Counted from the stretch's first letter, positions 1-7,273 are shown. The stretch: 15,648 bases of DNA from Proteiniphilum sp. UBA5283 (GCA_002408485.1 DHSP01000018.1:36857-52504), one strand, 5' to 3'. Notes: generated from the letters alone by a model not told the origin. Numbers and translations are program-made.

Positions 1-245
1 TTTTGCAGGGAGGGTCTGTTTTCCGCACACAGAAAACAGGGACGCTTTTCGATCGTTTCCGCATCGATGTCGGCCCCTGTGGATACCATCCTTGCTGGAT
101 TGTACTGTACCTTCACCTGAAAATCATCTCCCCAGAAAATGGTCTTCTCCCTGATCGTGTCCCGCTGATTGATTGCGGTTCTTAGCAGGCCCCATTCCTC
201 TTGTTGCCGCGAGAACAAGTCGTTTATCTCTTTCGAAAGATTCAT
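1..245 (-). CDS. DUF4922 (HIT-like superfamily) protein, N-terminal part only
   Basis: The gene runs off the left edge; 81 N-terminal residues are visible, starting at the ATG complementary to 243-245. The segment KVQYNPARMVS (residues 45-55) followed by KRPCFLCAENRP (67-78) is the pattern I recall at the start of Bacteroidales DUF4922 proteins, which resemble galactose-1-phosphate uridylyltransferase/ATP adenylyltransferase-like HIT folds. Cys70 and Cys73 form a CxxC pair that could bind metal (inference). The nucleotidyl-transfer or phosphorylase role suggested by the fold is not proven and the catalytic half lies outside the window. A good -7 element for this strand sits at 266-273. The family call comes from remembered similarity, without a search. 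Confidence 0.75.
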   Translation of the reverse strand, partial: MNLSKEINDLFSRQQEEWGLLRTAINQRDTIREKTIFWGDDFQVKVQYNPARMVSTGADIDAETIEKRPCFLCAENRPSLQ

Positions 246-265
246 CCGCCGTCGTTTTAATTAAA

Positions 266-273
266 CAAAGATA
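266..273 (-). promoter_or_regulatory. Bacteroidota -7 element for the DUF4922 gene
   Basis: Read on the minus strand this is TATCTTTG, a perfect match to the Bacteroidota -7 consensus TAnnTTTG, about 20 bases upstream of the start codon at 245. No good TTTG -33 box is visible at the expected distance; only an A/T-rich stretch is there. Confidence 0.5.
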
Positions 274-310
274 GCGATATTTTCTTTCACTAAAAATAAT
301 CGCTTTACTG

Positions 311-339
311 TTTGGTTATCAACTTTTTTTATACCTTTG
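311..339 (+). promoter_or_regulatory. Promoter of the lipoprotein gene (TTTG ... TACCTTTG)
   Basis: TTTG at 311-314 and TACCTTTG at 332-339 are separated by 17 bases and match the -33/-7 boxes of the primary sigma factor of Bacteroidota (TTTG/TAnnTTTG). A start of transcription near 346 would give the gene at 437 a leader of about 90 bases. That leader contains a possible hairpin, AACGG (375-379) with CCGTT (390-394). Confidence 0.6.
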
Positions 340-400
340 CACCTGAATAGGTTATTTGCCCGCGGTTGTTACGAAACGGCACTCCAAAACCGTTCCACCC

Positions 401-431
401 CAAAGGTACAAATGCTGCCAAAATTTACAAA
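401..431 (-). promoter_or_regulatory. Second minus-strand promoter-like site, antisense to the lipoprotein leader
   Basis: On the minus strand TTTG (complement of 428-431) is followed 19 bases later by TACCTTTG (complement of 401-408). Both boxes match the Bacteroidota consensus. It points left, toward the promoter at 311-339 and the DUF4922 gene at 245, so it could be a distal promoter of that gene or produce a short antisense transcript. Sequence match only. Confidence 0.35.
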
Positions 432-436
432 AGACG

Positions 437-928
437 ATGAAGCTAAAAAGTCTTCTCTTTCCCTGTTTGTTTATGTTCCTTATCGTCTCCTGCTCGCGGG
501 GGGCGGGTAAAAAGAATGCGGAGCAGGGCGTGGAAAAGATGAAAAGCGAGGCACACAGCAATTTTGCCGATCAGACTGCCTCGAACGAGGAGTTTGAACA
601 GTTCATCCAAAGGTTCAGCACGGAAGAATCGTTCCAGTTTGAACGGATTAAATTTCCCATTAGTGTCATCGTGCCCGACGAAGCACACGAGGGCATGGCC
701 CCAATTCAGGAGTCCATCGGAAAATACGACTGGGAAATTCTTGATCTCACCTACGATAGCACCTATCTTACGCGTCCTTACGACCAGTATTATCAGGTCG
801 TGCGCTTTAAAAATGATACGGCCGTTGTGGAAATACGCGGCATCGATAACGGCATTTATGCCGACTATTACTTTGCGCTGATCGATAAAAAGTGGTATTT
901 GGTCACCTTATACGAAGCTTCCTTCTAA
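437..928 (+). CDS. Small lipoprotein, DUF4348-like
   Basis: 163 residues. A short hydrophobic signal peptide (residues 3-18) ends in I-V-S-Cys19, a lipobox, so the mature protein is probably lipid-anchored in the periplasm or outer membrane. The mature part starts with a charged linker and continues with a globular region rich in aromatic residues: EEFEQFIQRFS, then FERIKFPISVIV, then a C-terminal YFALIDKKWYLVTLYEASF. The last block looks like the end of Bacteroidales DUF4348 lipoproteins, whose function is unknown to me. I chose ATG 437 over the in-frame ATG at 356, because the extra 27 residues would bury the signal peptide and 356 lies only about 10 bases from the predicted transcription start. 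It converges on cdd, with 9 bases between the two stop codons. Confidence 0.75.
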   Translation: MKLKSLLFPCLFMFLIVSCSRGAGKKNAEQGVEKMKSEAHSNFADQTASNEEFEQFIQRFSTEESFQFERIKFPISVIVPDEAHEGMAPIQESIGKYDWEILDLTYDSTYLTRPYDQYYQVVRFKNDTAVVEIRGIDNGIYADYYFALIDKKWYLVTLYEASF

Positions 929-937
929 GCAGCCTTT

Positions 938-1420
938 TTATTTCTTTAGCATCTCATCCCCAAAGCTGAGCGGCAGCAACTCCCTGGCGGAGCTTGTCGC
1001 ATAGATGCCATCTTCGCTGGACATTAGTATTTTTACGCTGGAGTGAAAGCGGTTTTCCACCTCCAGCAGTACCTGACGGCAGGCACCGCAGGGGGTGATT
1101 ACGTCGCGGGTAAACTGGCCGTTGTGCCAGGCAGCAATGGCAATGGCCACCACCTTTTGGTCGGGGCGGGAGGCGTTGGCAAAGAAAAGCGCAGTCCGCT
1201 CGGCGCACAGGCCAGATGGATAAGCGGCGTTCTCCTGGTTGTTTCCCGCAATCACCTCGCCGTTCTCCAACAATACGGCTGCACCTACCCTGAACTGTGA
1301 ATAAGGTGCGTACGCTTTTTGTGTGGCATTTTTTGCGGCGTCGATTAATTTTTTTTCCACTTCGGAGCATTCCTCTAACAGATAAACAGCTATCTTTGTG
1401 GTTAAATTGATTTCTCTCAT
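938..1420 (-). CDS. cdd: Cytidine deaminase
   Basis: 160 residues. It hydrolyses cytidine and deoxycytidine to uridine and deoxyuridine in pyrimidine salvage. The zinc site is complete: CAE at residues 72-74 (Cys72 ligand, Glu74 proton shuttle) and PCGACRQ at 110-116 (Cys111 and Cys114 ligands). The substrate loop FRVGAAVLLENGEV (43-56) and NQENAAYPSG (61-70) are also typical. The N-terminal 30 residues before the conserved YAPYS match the length I recall for Bacteroides Cdd, which supports the start at 1420. It is divergent from the glucosaminidase gene, with only 6 bases between the start codons. A matching -7 element for cdd falls inside that neighbour's coding sequence at 1444-1451. Confidence 0.95.
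   Translation of the reverse strand: MREINLTTKIAVYLLEECSEVEKKLIDAAKNATQKAYAPYSQFRVGAAVLLENGEVIAGNNQENAAYPSGLCAERTALFFANASRPDQKVVAIAIAAWHNGQFTRDVITPCGACRQVLLEVENRFHSSVKILMSSEDGIYATSSARELLPLSFGDEMLKK
1391..1398 (+). promoter_or_regulatory. -7 element for the glucosaminidase gene, inside cdd
   Basis: TATCTTTG fits TAnnTTTG and lies 28 bases before the start codon at 1427, within the 5' coding part of cdd on the other strand. Transcription would begin near 1405. No good TTTG -33 box is present at the usual distance. Confidence 0.5.
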
Positions 1421-1426
1421 ATCCTC

Positions 1427-2374
1427 ATGCAGATTTTGTCACGCAAATATAACTATATTTTACCGTTCTTTGCCCTTCTCTCTTTTTTCTTTGTGGCGGA
1501 TGGTCTGTCTGCACAACACAGGGTGAGGACCTACGAAGATTATATTGGCCGCTACAGCGACCTGGCCATTGACCATATGGAGCGGTACAAGATTCCTGCC
1601 TCCATCACTCTAGCACAGGGTATTCTGGAGTCCGGTGCGGGGTTAAGCGACCTGGCACGGCGCTCCAACAATCACTTTGGCATCAAGTGCCACCAAGGCT
1701 GGAGAGGGCCCTCGGTATATGCTGCCGATGATTTGCCCAACGACTGCTTCCGGAGGTACGACCGTGTGGAAGATTCTTATCAGGATCACTCCGAGTTTCT
1801 GATCAACGGAAGCCGTTACAAGATGCTGTTTGAGCTCTCCATCACCGATTACAAAGGATGGGCAAGAGGACTTCAGAAGTCGGGCTATGCCACCGACAAG
1901 GCTTACGCTAATAAGCTGATCAAGCTTATCGAAGACTACGAACTGTATCGCTTCGACGACAGAAAGTACCGCAAAGGGATCAGCCGCAGTGAGCGGCAGT
2001 CGCAACGGATGCGGGAGACGGCGCAGGTGACCTGGACACACCAGCCCTACATCACCCACGGCCTGGTGTATGTGATTGCCCTGAATGGCGACTCGTACGC
2101 CAGCATTGCCCGGGAGTTTGGTTTTGGTGAAAAAGAACTGCTGAAGTACAACGAGGTGCCCGAAGATTTTCCGCTGAGCGAAGGCGACATTGTCTATTTT
2201 CAGAAAAAAAAGACTCGTGCCGACAAGCCTTATGAGTATCATACCGTACAGGTGGGCGAGTCGATGTACAGCATCTCGCAGCAATATGGTATTCAGCTGA
2301 GAAACCTGTACCGGCTGAACAAAAAAAGTTACGAATACGTTCCGGAAGAGGGAGATCGGCTGAAGCTGAGATAA
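1427..2374 (+). CDS. Secreted GH73-type glucosaminidase with two LysM repeats
   Basis: 315 residues. The signal peptide spans residues 1-29 (hydrophobic 9-24, cleavage plausible after LSA). The domain at about 37-175 matches the GH73 mannosyl-glycoprotein endo-beta-N-acetylglucosaminidase fold: IPASITLAQGILESG with Glu68 as likely catalytic acid, then NNHFGIKC (81-88), and YATDKAYANKLIKLI near its end. A linker rich in Arg/Ser/Gln leads to two LysM peptidoglycan-binding repeats, a divergent one at about 214-258 and a typical one at 271-314. It most likely cleaves the glycan strands of peptidoglycan in the periplasm during growth or division. The only ATG that keeps the signal peptide is 1427; a TTG three codons in is possible. 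Its -7 element is inside cdd. Confidence 0.9.
   Translation: MQILSRKYNYILPFFALLSFFFVADGLSAQHRVRTYEDYIGRYSDLAIDHMERYKIPASITLAQGILESGAGLSDLARRSNNHFGIKCHQGWRGPSVYAADDLPNDCFRRYDRVEDSYQDHSEFLINGSRYKMLFELSITDYKGWARGLQKSGYATDKAYANKLIKLIEDYELYRFDDRKYRKGISRSERQSQRMRETAQVTWTHQPYITHGLVYVIALNGDSYASIAREFGFGEKELLKYNEVPEDFPLSEGDIVYFQKKKTRADKPYEYHTVQVGESMYSISQQYGIQLRNLYRLNKKSYEYVPEEGDRLKLR
1444..1451 (-). promoter_or_regulatory. -7 element for cdd, inside the glucosaminidase gene
   Basis: The minus strand reads TATATTTG, a perfect TAnnTTTG match, 23 bases upstream of the cdd start at 1420 and within the signal-peptide codons of the opposite gene. No clear -33 box. Confidence 0.5.
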
Positions 2375-2400
2375 AATAAAACGAATAAAACTTTATAAAA

Positions 2401-2994
2401 ATGCAATACAACACCCAAAAAGAAAAACTGCTGTTGCCGGAATATGGGCGCAACATCCAGAATATGGTCGACCACTGTGTTTCGATCAAAGATCCGGAAG
2501 AACGAAAGAAATGTGCCTACACCGTCATCGACATCATGGGAAGTATGTTTCCGCACCTGCGTGATGTGAACAACTTTAAACATATTCTCTGGGATCATCT
2601 GGCCATCATGTCTGACTTTAAGCTGGAGATCGACTATCCCTACGAGATCATCACGCGGGAGGAGCTCTATACCAATCCCGGACATCTCGATTATAGCAGG
2701 CCCACCATGAAGTATCGTCATTATGGCAAAATACTGGAGCGGATGATCAAAATTGCTGCCGACATGGAGGAGGGTGAGAAGAAGAACCATCTTCTCAAAA
2801 TGCTGCTAAGCCAGATGAAGCGCTCCTATTCGCAGTGGAACAAGGAGGCCGACGACGAAAAGATATTTCACGACTTGTACGACCTGTCGGGCGGTAAGAT
2901 AAAATTGAATGCCGACACGCACTCGATCCCCGAAGTGAAGCTGAATAACAGCCGCGATAAGCTCAAGAACATCAAGTACCAACGTAAAAGATAA
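2401..2994 (+). CDS. DUF4290 domain protein
   Basis: 197 residues, predicted cytoplasmic: no signal peptide or membrane segment. The opening block, with LLLPEYGRNIQNMVDHC, then PEERKKCAYTVIDIMGSM, HLRDVNNFKHILWDHLAIMS and RHYGKILERMI, is the DUF4290 pattern found across Bacteroidota. Function is unknown. It is strongly helical and its C-terminus is basic (SRDKLKNIKYQRKR). In related genomes I recall this gene next to murA and rimM. Here rimM follows after 5 bases and murA is not between them, so DUF4290 and rimM are very likely cotranscribed. The 26-base gap before it is A/T-rich with no recognisable promoter. Confidence 0.85.
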   Translation: MQYNTQKEKLLLPEYGRNIQNMVDHCVSIKDPEERKKCAYTVIDIMGSMFPHLRDVNNFKHILWDHLAIMSDFKLEIDYPYEIITREELYTNPGHLDYSRPTMKYRHYGKILERMIKIAADMEEGEKKNHLLKMLLSQMKRSYSQWNKEADDEKIFHDLYDLSGGKIKLNADTHSIPEVKLNNSRDKLKNIKYQRKR

Positions 2995-2999
2995 CGCAG

Positions 3000-3521
3000 A
3001 TGATTCCCGGCGAAGATATCCTTCAGGTGGGACGTACGCAGAAGCCGTACGGCATCAGAGGTGAGATCATAATTCTCTTCCGCAAGGCAGAGTACGCCGA
3101 TCTCGACACAGAGTTCTATTTCCTGGAAATAGAGGGTATCCCCGTACCCTTTTTTGTGGAAGAGTTCACCTATACCACCGATACCTCTGCACGGGTGAAG
3201 TTCGAGGATGTGAACGACGAGAAGCAAGCTTCGCGTTATGTGAACACCGACGTTTTTCTTTCCCGCGACATAGTGAGTGCGGTGCGTACTCAGAGTAGCG
3301 ACGACTGGGAATTCTTTGTGGGATATTCCATTGTGGATCAGTATGGCGAAACAATCGGTACCATCCGGGAGGTAGACAGCACAACCATCAACGTGCTGTT
3401 TGTGGTTGAAAAAGACGGGAGTGAATATCTAATACCTGCAACGGAAGATTTTATTGTGGCTGTCGATGAGGGAAAAAAACTCCTTGAGATGTACCTCCCG
3501 GAAGGGTTGACAGAGGAGTAA
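3000..3521 (+). CDS. rimM: Ribosome maturation factor RimM
   Basis: 173 residues. RimM binds the 30S head through ribosomal protein S19 and assists 16S rRNA processing. The N-terminal beta-barrel opens with the family signature VGRTQKPYGIRGEI (residues 10-23) and runs to about residue 90. A PRC-barrel domain follows from about 100 (WEFFVGYSIVDQYGETIGTI) and ends with EYLIPATEDFIVAVD and the usual MYLPEGL near the C-terminus. Length is normal for the family. The start is 5 bases after the DUF4290 stop and lacks a Shine-Dalgarno sequence, so it probably depends on coupling. trmD and rpsP, its partners in Proteobacteria, are absent here. Confidence 0.95.
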   Translation: MIPGEDILQVGRTQKPYGIRGEIIILFRKAEYADLDTEFYFLEIEGIPVPFFVEEFTYTTDTSARVKFEDVNDEKQASRYVNTDVFLSRDIVSAVRTQSSDDWEFFVGYSIVDQYGETIGTIREVDSTTINVLFVVEKDGSEYLIPATEDFIVAVDEGKKLLEMYLPEGLTEE

Positions 3522-3557
3522 AAACAACCTGCGACGGCTTCCGGAATTCGAAACAAC

Positions 3558-4565
3558 ATGCCCTTTCTTCAGCTTTTACATGTCAGCATCGGTTATCCTG
3601 CCAGCAGGGGGACAAAGATCGTACAGCACGATCTTTCCCTTACGGCAGGAGAGGGGGAGTTGATCGCACTGATCGGAAAGAACGGCTGCGGAAAGTCCAC
3701 CCTGCTGCGATCCATAGCTTGTCTGCAGCCGATACTGCAGGGGGCCATGCTGTTCAATGGCGAAAACCTGACGGAGATATCCCCCAAAAAGAGGGCCAGG
3801 CTCCTTTCCGTGGTGCTCACGGAGCAGCAGCCGGTAGCGTCATTCACCGTGAGGGAGCTGATTTCTATCGGACGCGACCCCTATACAGGGTGGTTGGGAA
3901 GCCTGTCCGAGGAGGACGACCGCATTATTGCCGAGGCCATGGAAATGACCTATCTTGAAGGATTTGAGCAGAGAAACATTCACGAGCTGTCCGATGGAGA
4001 GCGGCAACGGGTCTTTATTGCCCGCGCACTGGCACAGGATACTCCGGTGATCCTCCTCGACGAGCCTACCTCGCACCTCGACCTGCCCAACCGCATCCAC
4101 ATCATGCTGCTGCTGCAAAAGCTGGCGAGGGAAACGGGGAAAACCATATTTATCTCTACCCATGAGCTGGAGACAGCCATGCAAGTGGCCGACAAGCTGT
4201 GGCTCATGGAGAAGGAGAAGGGGGTCACCGTGGGAGTGCCCGAAGACATGGTGCTCAATGGCATCTTCGACAGCGTCTTTCATCACCCCTCCTACGAATT
4301 CGATAAAGAGTACGGCAGCTTTGTCGTACAGAAGCTTCTCGACAAGTCCATCGCCACCCGGGTGCAACATCCCGGCAGCCTGATGGCCCGCTGGACCACC
4401 AAGGCACTCACAAGAAAAGGGTACAGGATCGCCTCCGAAGCTCCCGTCGAACTGGTTGTGGATGAAGAAAGGCGGTGCTGGGTCATTACCTGCGAAGGCA
4501 GGAGTGTGGTGACGCATAGCATCGGGGAGGCACTGCAGCAGATTTCCGCTTTCGCGGTAAAATAG
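3558..4565 (+). CDS. ABC transporter ATP-binding protein, FecE/BtuD type, with C-terminal extension
   Basis: 335 residues. All ATPase motifs are intact: Walker A GKNGCGKST (40-48), a Q-loop near residue 90 (TEQQPVASFTV), signature LSDGERQ (144-150), Walker B VILLDEP (164-170), D-loop SHLD and H-loop His202. The spacing and the VRELISIGRDPYTGW block resemble ATPases of iron-siderophore, haem or cobalamin importers. Such proteins are usually about 255 residues; here about 100 more follow, including GSLMARWTTKALTRKGY and a small alpha/beta segment ending in GEALQQISAF. No permease or binding protein lies beside it, since rimM is upstream and dxr downstream, so its partners must be elsewhere. Substrate unknown. 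It starts 36 bases after rimM. Confidence 0.85.
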   Translation: MPFLQLLHVSIGYPASRGTKIVQHDLSLTAGEGELIALIGKNGCGKSTLLRSIACLQPILQGAMLFNGENLTEISPKKRARLLSVVLTEQQPVASFTVRELISIGRDPYTGWLGSLSEEDDRIIAEAMEMTYLEGFEQRNIHELSDGERQRVFIARALAQDTPVILLDEPTSHLDLPNRIHIMLLLQKLARETGKTIFISTHELETAMQVADKLWLMEKEKGVTVGVPEDMVLNGIFDSVFHHPSYEFDKEYGSFVVQKLLDKSIATRVQHPGSLMARWTTKALTRKGYRIASEAPVELVVDEERRCWVITCEGRSVVTHSIGEALQQISAFAVK

Positions 4566-4608
4566 CAAATCCGGGGATTTTCGGCCATCAAAAAACCCTT
4601 ATTTTTAT

Positions 4609-4616
4609 TATCTTTG
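4609..4616 (+). promoter_or_regulatory. -7 element upstream of dxr
   Basis: TATCTTTG matches TAnnTTTG. Transcription would begin at about 4622-4623, which makes the in-frame ATG at 4625 nearly leaderless and favours ATG 4646 as the dxr start. The -33 box is poor. Confidence 0.5.
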
Positions 4617-4645
4617 CACGATTTATGGGTCAATCAGCTTTCTGC

Positions 4646-5836
4646 ATGGAAGTAAAAAAACGAAACATCGCCATATTGGGCTCAACGGGTTCCATCGGGA
4701 CACAGGCACTGGACGTTATTTCGCGGCATCCCGACAGGTTTGCTGCATACGCCCTGGTCGCCAATAACCAGGTGGAGCTTCTCATACAACAGGCACGCAC
4801 CTTCCTCCCCGAGGTAGTGGTGATTGCGAACGAGTCACGGTACGAACAACTGAAAGAGGCGCTGAGCGACCTGCCCATCAAAGTGTGGTGCGGTAGCAGC
4901 GCTATTGAGGAGGTGGTGCAGGATGCCGCGATCGACATGGTACTCACTGCCATGGTCGGCTTCTGCGGATTAAAACCTACCATCAACGCCATCACGGCAG
5001 GGAAAGCGATCGCTTTGGCCAATAAGGAGACGCTGGTCGTAGCCGGAGAGCTGATCACCTCGCTGGCACTGAAGCACCGGACTCCCATTCTGCCGGTCGA
5101 TTCGGAGCATTCCGCTATTTTTCAGTGCCTCAACGGAGAGGGAAACAACAGGATCGATAAGATCCTGCTCACAGCTTCCGGCGGTCCCTTCAGGACATAT
5201 TCGAAAGAAGCGCTGAAGACAGTATCCAAAGCGGAGGCACTGGCTCATCCCAACTGGAACATGGGTGACAAGGTCACCATCGACTCATCCACCATGATGA
5301 ACAAAGGGTTCGAGATGATCGAGGCCAAGTGGCTTTTTGGGGTAGATCCCGAACAGATAGAGGTGCTGGTGCACCCTCAGTCCATTATTCACTCCATGGT
5401 GCAGTTCGAAGACGGCTCGGTGATGGCCCAGCTGGGGCAGCCCGACATGCGCCTGCCCATTCAGTATGCCTTCTCCTATCCCCACCGGCTGGAGTCCGGC
5501 ATCGCGCCGCTGGACTTCGTTAAGCTGGCGCAGCTTACCTTCGAGCAGCCCGACATGGACAGGTTCCCGAACCTGCTTTATGCCTACGAGGCTATCCGCG
5601 CAGGAGGAAACATGCCCTGCATCCTCAATGCGGCAAATGAAGTGGCCGTATCCCTGTTTTTGGAGGAACGCATCGGCTTTGTGCAGATGAGCCGCCTGAT
5701 TGAACAGGCAATGCAGCGGGTCACCTTTGTGAAGAAACCTCTCCTCGACGATTATCTGCACACCGATCAGGAGACTAGGGAGTTCGTAAAATCAACATAT
5801 AGAAATTTGCAATCAATCAACAACGTAAACAAGTAG
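4646..5836 (+). CDS. dxr: 1-deoxy-D-xylulose-5-phosphate reductoisomerase
   Basis: 396 residues from ATG 4646. It rearranges and reduces DXP to 2-C-methyl-D-erythritol 4-phosphate with NADPH, the committed step of the MEP isoprenoid pathway. Visible motifs: nucleotide-binding GSTGSIG (12-18), ANKETLV, the metal ligands in PVDSEHS (Asp152, Glu154), the substrate loop ASGGPF, and HPNWNMGDKVTIDSSTMMN running into KGFE with Asn219, Lys220 and Glu223. HPQSIIHSMVQF follows. Length is standard. ATG 4625 would add seven residues but lies right at the predicted transcript start. It is followed after 9 bases by rseP, a pairing I recall as common in Bacteroidota, so the two probably share a transcript. 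Confidence 0.96.
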   Translation: MEVKKRNIAILGSTGSIGTQALDVISRHPDRFAAYALVANNQVELLIQQARTFLPEVVVIANESRYEQLKEALSDLPIKVWCGSSAIEEVVQDAAIDMVLTAMVGFCGLKPTINAITAGKAIALANKETLVVAGELITSLALKHRTPILPVDSEHSAIFQCLNGEGNNRIDKILLTASGGPFRTYSKEALKTVSKAEALAHPNWNMGDKVTIDSSTMMNKGFEMIEAKWLFGVDPEQIEVLVHPQSIIHSMVQFEDGSVMAQLGQPDMRLPIQYAFSYPHRLESGIAPLDFVKLAQLTFEQPDMDRFPNLLYAYEAIRAGGNMPCILNAANEVAVSLFLEERIGFVQMSRLIEQAMQRVTFVKKPLLDDYLHTDQETREFVKSTYRNLQSINNVNK

Positions 5837-5845
5837 TTACACATA

Positions 5846-7168
5846 ATGGAGACATTTTTAATTAAGGCGCTGCAACTCATTCTGAGTTTATCGATACTGG
5901 TCGTGGTCCACGAGTTCGGCCATTTTATTTTCGCGCGGATGTTCAAAATCAGGGTAGAGAAGTTTTATCTCTTTTTTGATCCCTGGTTTGCTCTTTTCAG
6001 ATACAAACCCAAAAAGAGCCATACAGAGTACGGGATAGGATGGCTGCCCCTCGGCGGCTACGTGAAGATTTCGGGCATGATCGACGAGTCGATGGACAAG
6101 GAACAGATGGCTCAGCCTGCCCAGCCCTGGGAGTTTCGCTCCAAGCCTGCCTGGCAGCGACTGCTGGTGATGGTCGCCGGGGTGCTTTTCAACCTGCTGC
6201 TGGCCTTTTTTATCTACTCGATGGTGCTCTTTACCTGGAACGATACCTACCTCCCGCTTAAAAATGTGACCCAGGGGATGGAGTTTAGCCAGGCTGCCAG
6301 AAATGCCGGTTTTCAGGATGGCGATATTCTGTTGCGGGCCGACGATAAGGAGCTGGAGCGCTTTGGCGTACGCACACTGCTCGATGTGGCAGATGCCACC
6401 ACGGTCACCGTTCTGCGTAACGGACAAGAGGTGGAGCTCGACATCCCCGAAAGGCTGATGCAAAATCTGCTTACCGACAAGGAGGGCTTTGCCAACTACC
6501 GTGTCCCTGCCGTGGTGTACGAAGCGATGGAGGGGAGCGCTGCCCAAAAGGCAGGACTGATGCGCGGAGATAGCATCGTTGGCGTGAATGGCGTGGCCAC
6601 GCCGCTGTTTGGTGACCTGCGCACGGCGCTCGACAGGAACCGCAATAGCCAGGTGACGCTCGATTATTACCGCAGCGGCTCGCTGCATACCACCGTCATA
6701 CAGGTCGACTCGGCCGGTACGCTGGGCTTCTATGCCATGGGGGCTCCTCAGGTTTATAAAACGGTCACCCTCACCTATGGCTTCTTCGAATCGTTCCCGG
6801 CAGGAATGAAAATGGGCATACAGACGCTGAAAGATTATATCGCTCAGTTCAAATATGTATTCACCAAGGAGGGCGCCTCTTCGCTTGGAGGCTTCGGCGC
6901 CATCGGAAACCTGTTTCCCGCACAGTGGAACTGGCAGGCATTCTGGATGATGACCGCCTTCCTGTCGGTTATCCTCGCCTTCATGAACATCCTGCCCATT
7001 CCCGCTCTCGACGGCGGACATGTGATGTTCCTTATCTACGAGGTGGTCGTCCGTCGCAAGCCAAACGAAAAGTTTATGGAGTATGCGCAGATAGCCGGCA
7101 TGATCCTCCTGCTGGGCCTGGTATTGTATGCCAACGGCATGGACGTGGTCAGGGCCATTTTTAATTAA
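5846..7168 (+). CDS. rseP: RIP zinc metalloprotease RseP (site-2 protease)
   Basis: 440 residues, inner membrane. The first helix carries the zinc site HEFGH (22-26) and the last catalytic helix pair has NILPIPALDGGH (381-392), supplying the third ligand Asp389. GGYVKISGM near residue 68 is the conserved beta-hairpin seen in this family. Between the helices lie two periplasmic PDZ-like regions (about 135-215 and 216-300), as in E. coli RseP. Such proteases cleave anti-sigma factors or leftover signal peptides within the membrane; the substrate here is unknown. It lies 9 bases after dxr with no Shine-Dalgarno sequence. Confidence 0.95.
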   Translation: METFLIKALQLILSLSILVVVHEFGHFIFARMFKIRVEKFYLFFDPWFALFRYKPKKSHTEYGIGWLPLGGYVKISGMIDESMDKEQMAQPAQPWEFRSKPAWQRLLVMVAGVLFNLLLAFFIYSMVLFTWNDTYLPLKNVTQGMEFSQAARNAGFQDGDILLRADDKELERFGVRTLLDVADATTVTVLRNGQEVELDIPERLMQNLLTDKEGFANYRVPAVVYEAMEGSAAQKAGLMRGDSIVGVNGVATPLFGDLRTALDRNRNSQVTLDYYRSGSLHTTVIQVDSAGTLGFYAMGAPQVYKTVTLTYGFFESFPAGMKMGIQTLKDYIAQFKYVFTKEGASSLGGFGAIGNLFPAQWNWQAFWMMTAFLSVILAFMNILPIPALDGGHVMFLIYEVVVRRKPNEKFMEYAQIAGMILLLGLVLYANGMDVVRAIFN

Positions 7169-7202
7169 ACAACAAAAGAAGTAATTTAAAATACATAAAA
7201 TC

Positions 7203-7260
7203 CGGCTGGGCCGCAATAAGGGTTAAATGGTCCATCCGGAAAACGGATCGAAGAGGATCC
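7203..7260 (+). promoter_or_regulatory. Structured leader of metF with competing hairpins
   Basis: The 113-base gap before metF can form CGGC/GCCG (7203-7206 with 7210-7213), ATCCG/CGGAT (7234-7238 with 7244-7248) and GGATC/GATCC (7245-7249 with 7256-7260). The last two share bases 7245-7248, so they exclude each other. ATCCGG also occurs at 7200-7205 and could pair with the same CGGAT. It does not match a riboswitch I know and there is no T-run. No TAnnTTTG box is visible in the gap. Confidence 0.3.
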
Positions 7261-7266
7261 AAACAG

Positions 7267-7273
7267 AAAGGAG
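7267..7273 (+). promoter_or_regulatory. Shine-Dalgarno sequence of metF
   Basis: AAAGGAG ends 8 bases before ATG 7282. A clear Shine-Dalgarno is unusual in Bacteroidota and supports this start over the out-of-frame ATG at 7275, which lies only one base after it. Confidence 0.6.

Noticed and set aside
3..185. A 60-codon + strand frame at the left edge
   Set aside because: It lies opposite the DUF4922 coding sequence, which has recognisable motifs on the minus strand.
352..561. A 69-codon minus-strand frame over the lipoprotein start, with a minus promoter-like site nearby
   Set aside because: The promoter-like site lies inside the frame, downstream of its start at 561, so it could not transcribe the start codon; the peptide has no recognisable feature.
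913..948. Possible terminator between the lipoprotein gene and cdd
   Set aside because: Only a 4-bp GCTT/AAGC stem precedes a broken T-run, and it overlaps coding sequence on both sides; too weak to call.
3840..4568. A 242-codon antisense frame across the ABC ATPase gene
   Set aside because: Shadow of a gene with all ATPase motifs; its own composition is His/Gln-rich and shows no motif.
4567..4581. Inverted repeat AAATCC/GGATTT after the ABC ATPase gene
   Set aside because: The loop is only two bases if fully paired, the stem is A/T-rich, and the short T-run is interrupted by CGG; not convincing as a terminator.
5888..7216. A 442-codon open frame antisense to almost the whole of rseP
   Set aside because: rseP on the other strand has complete family motifs. 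The antisense translation is rich in His/Gln/Gly/Arg with no recognisable domain, as expected from codon bias of the real gene.
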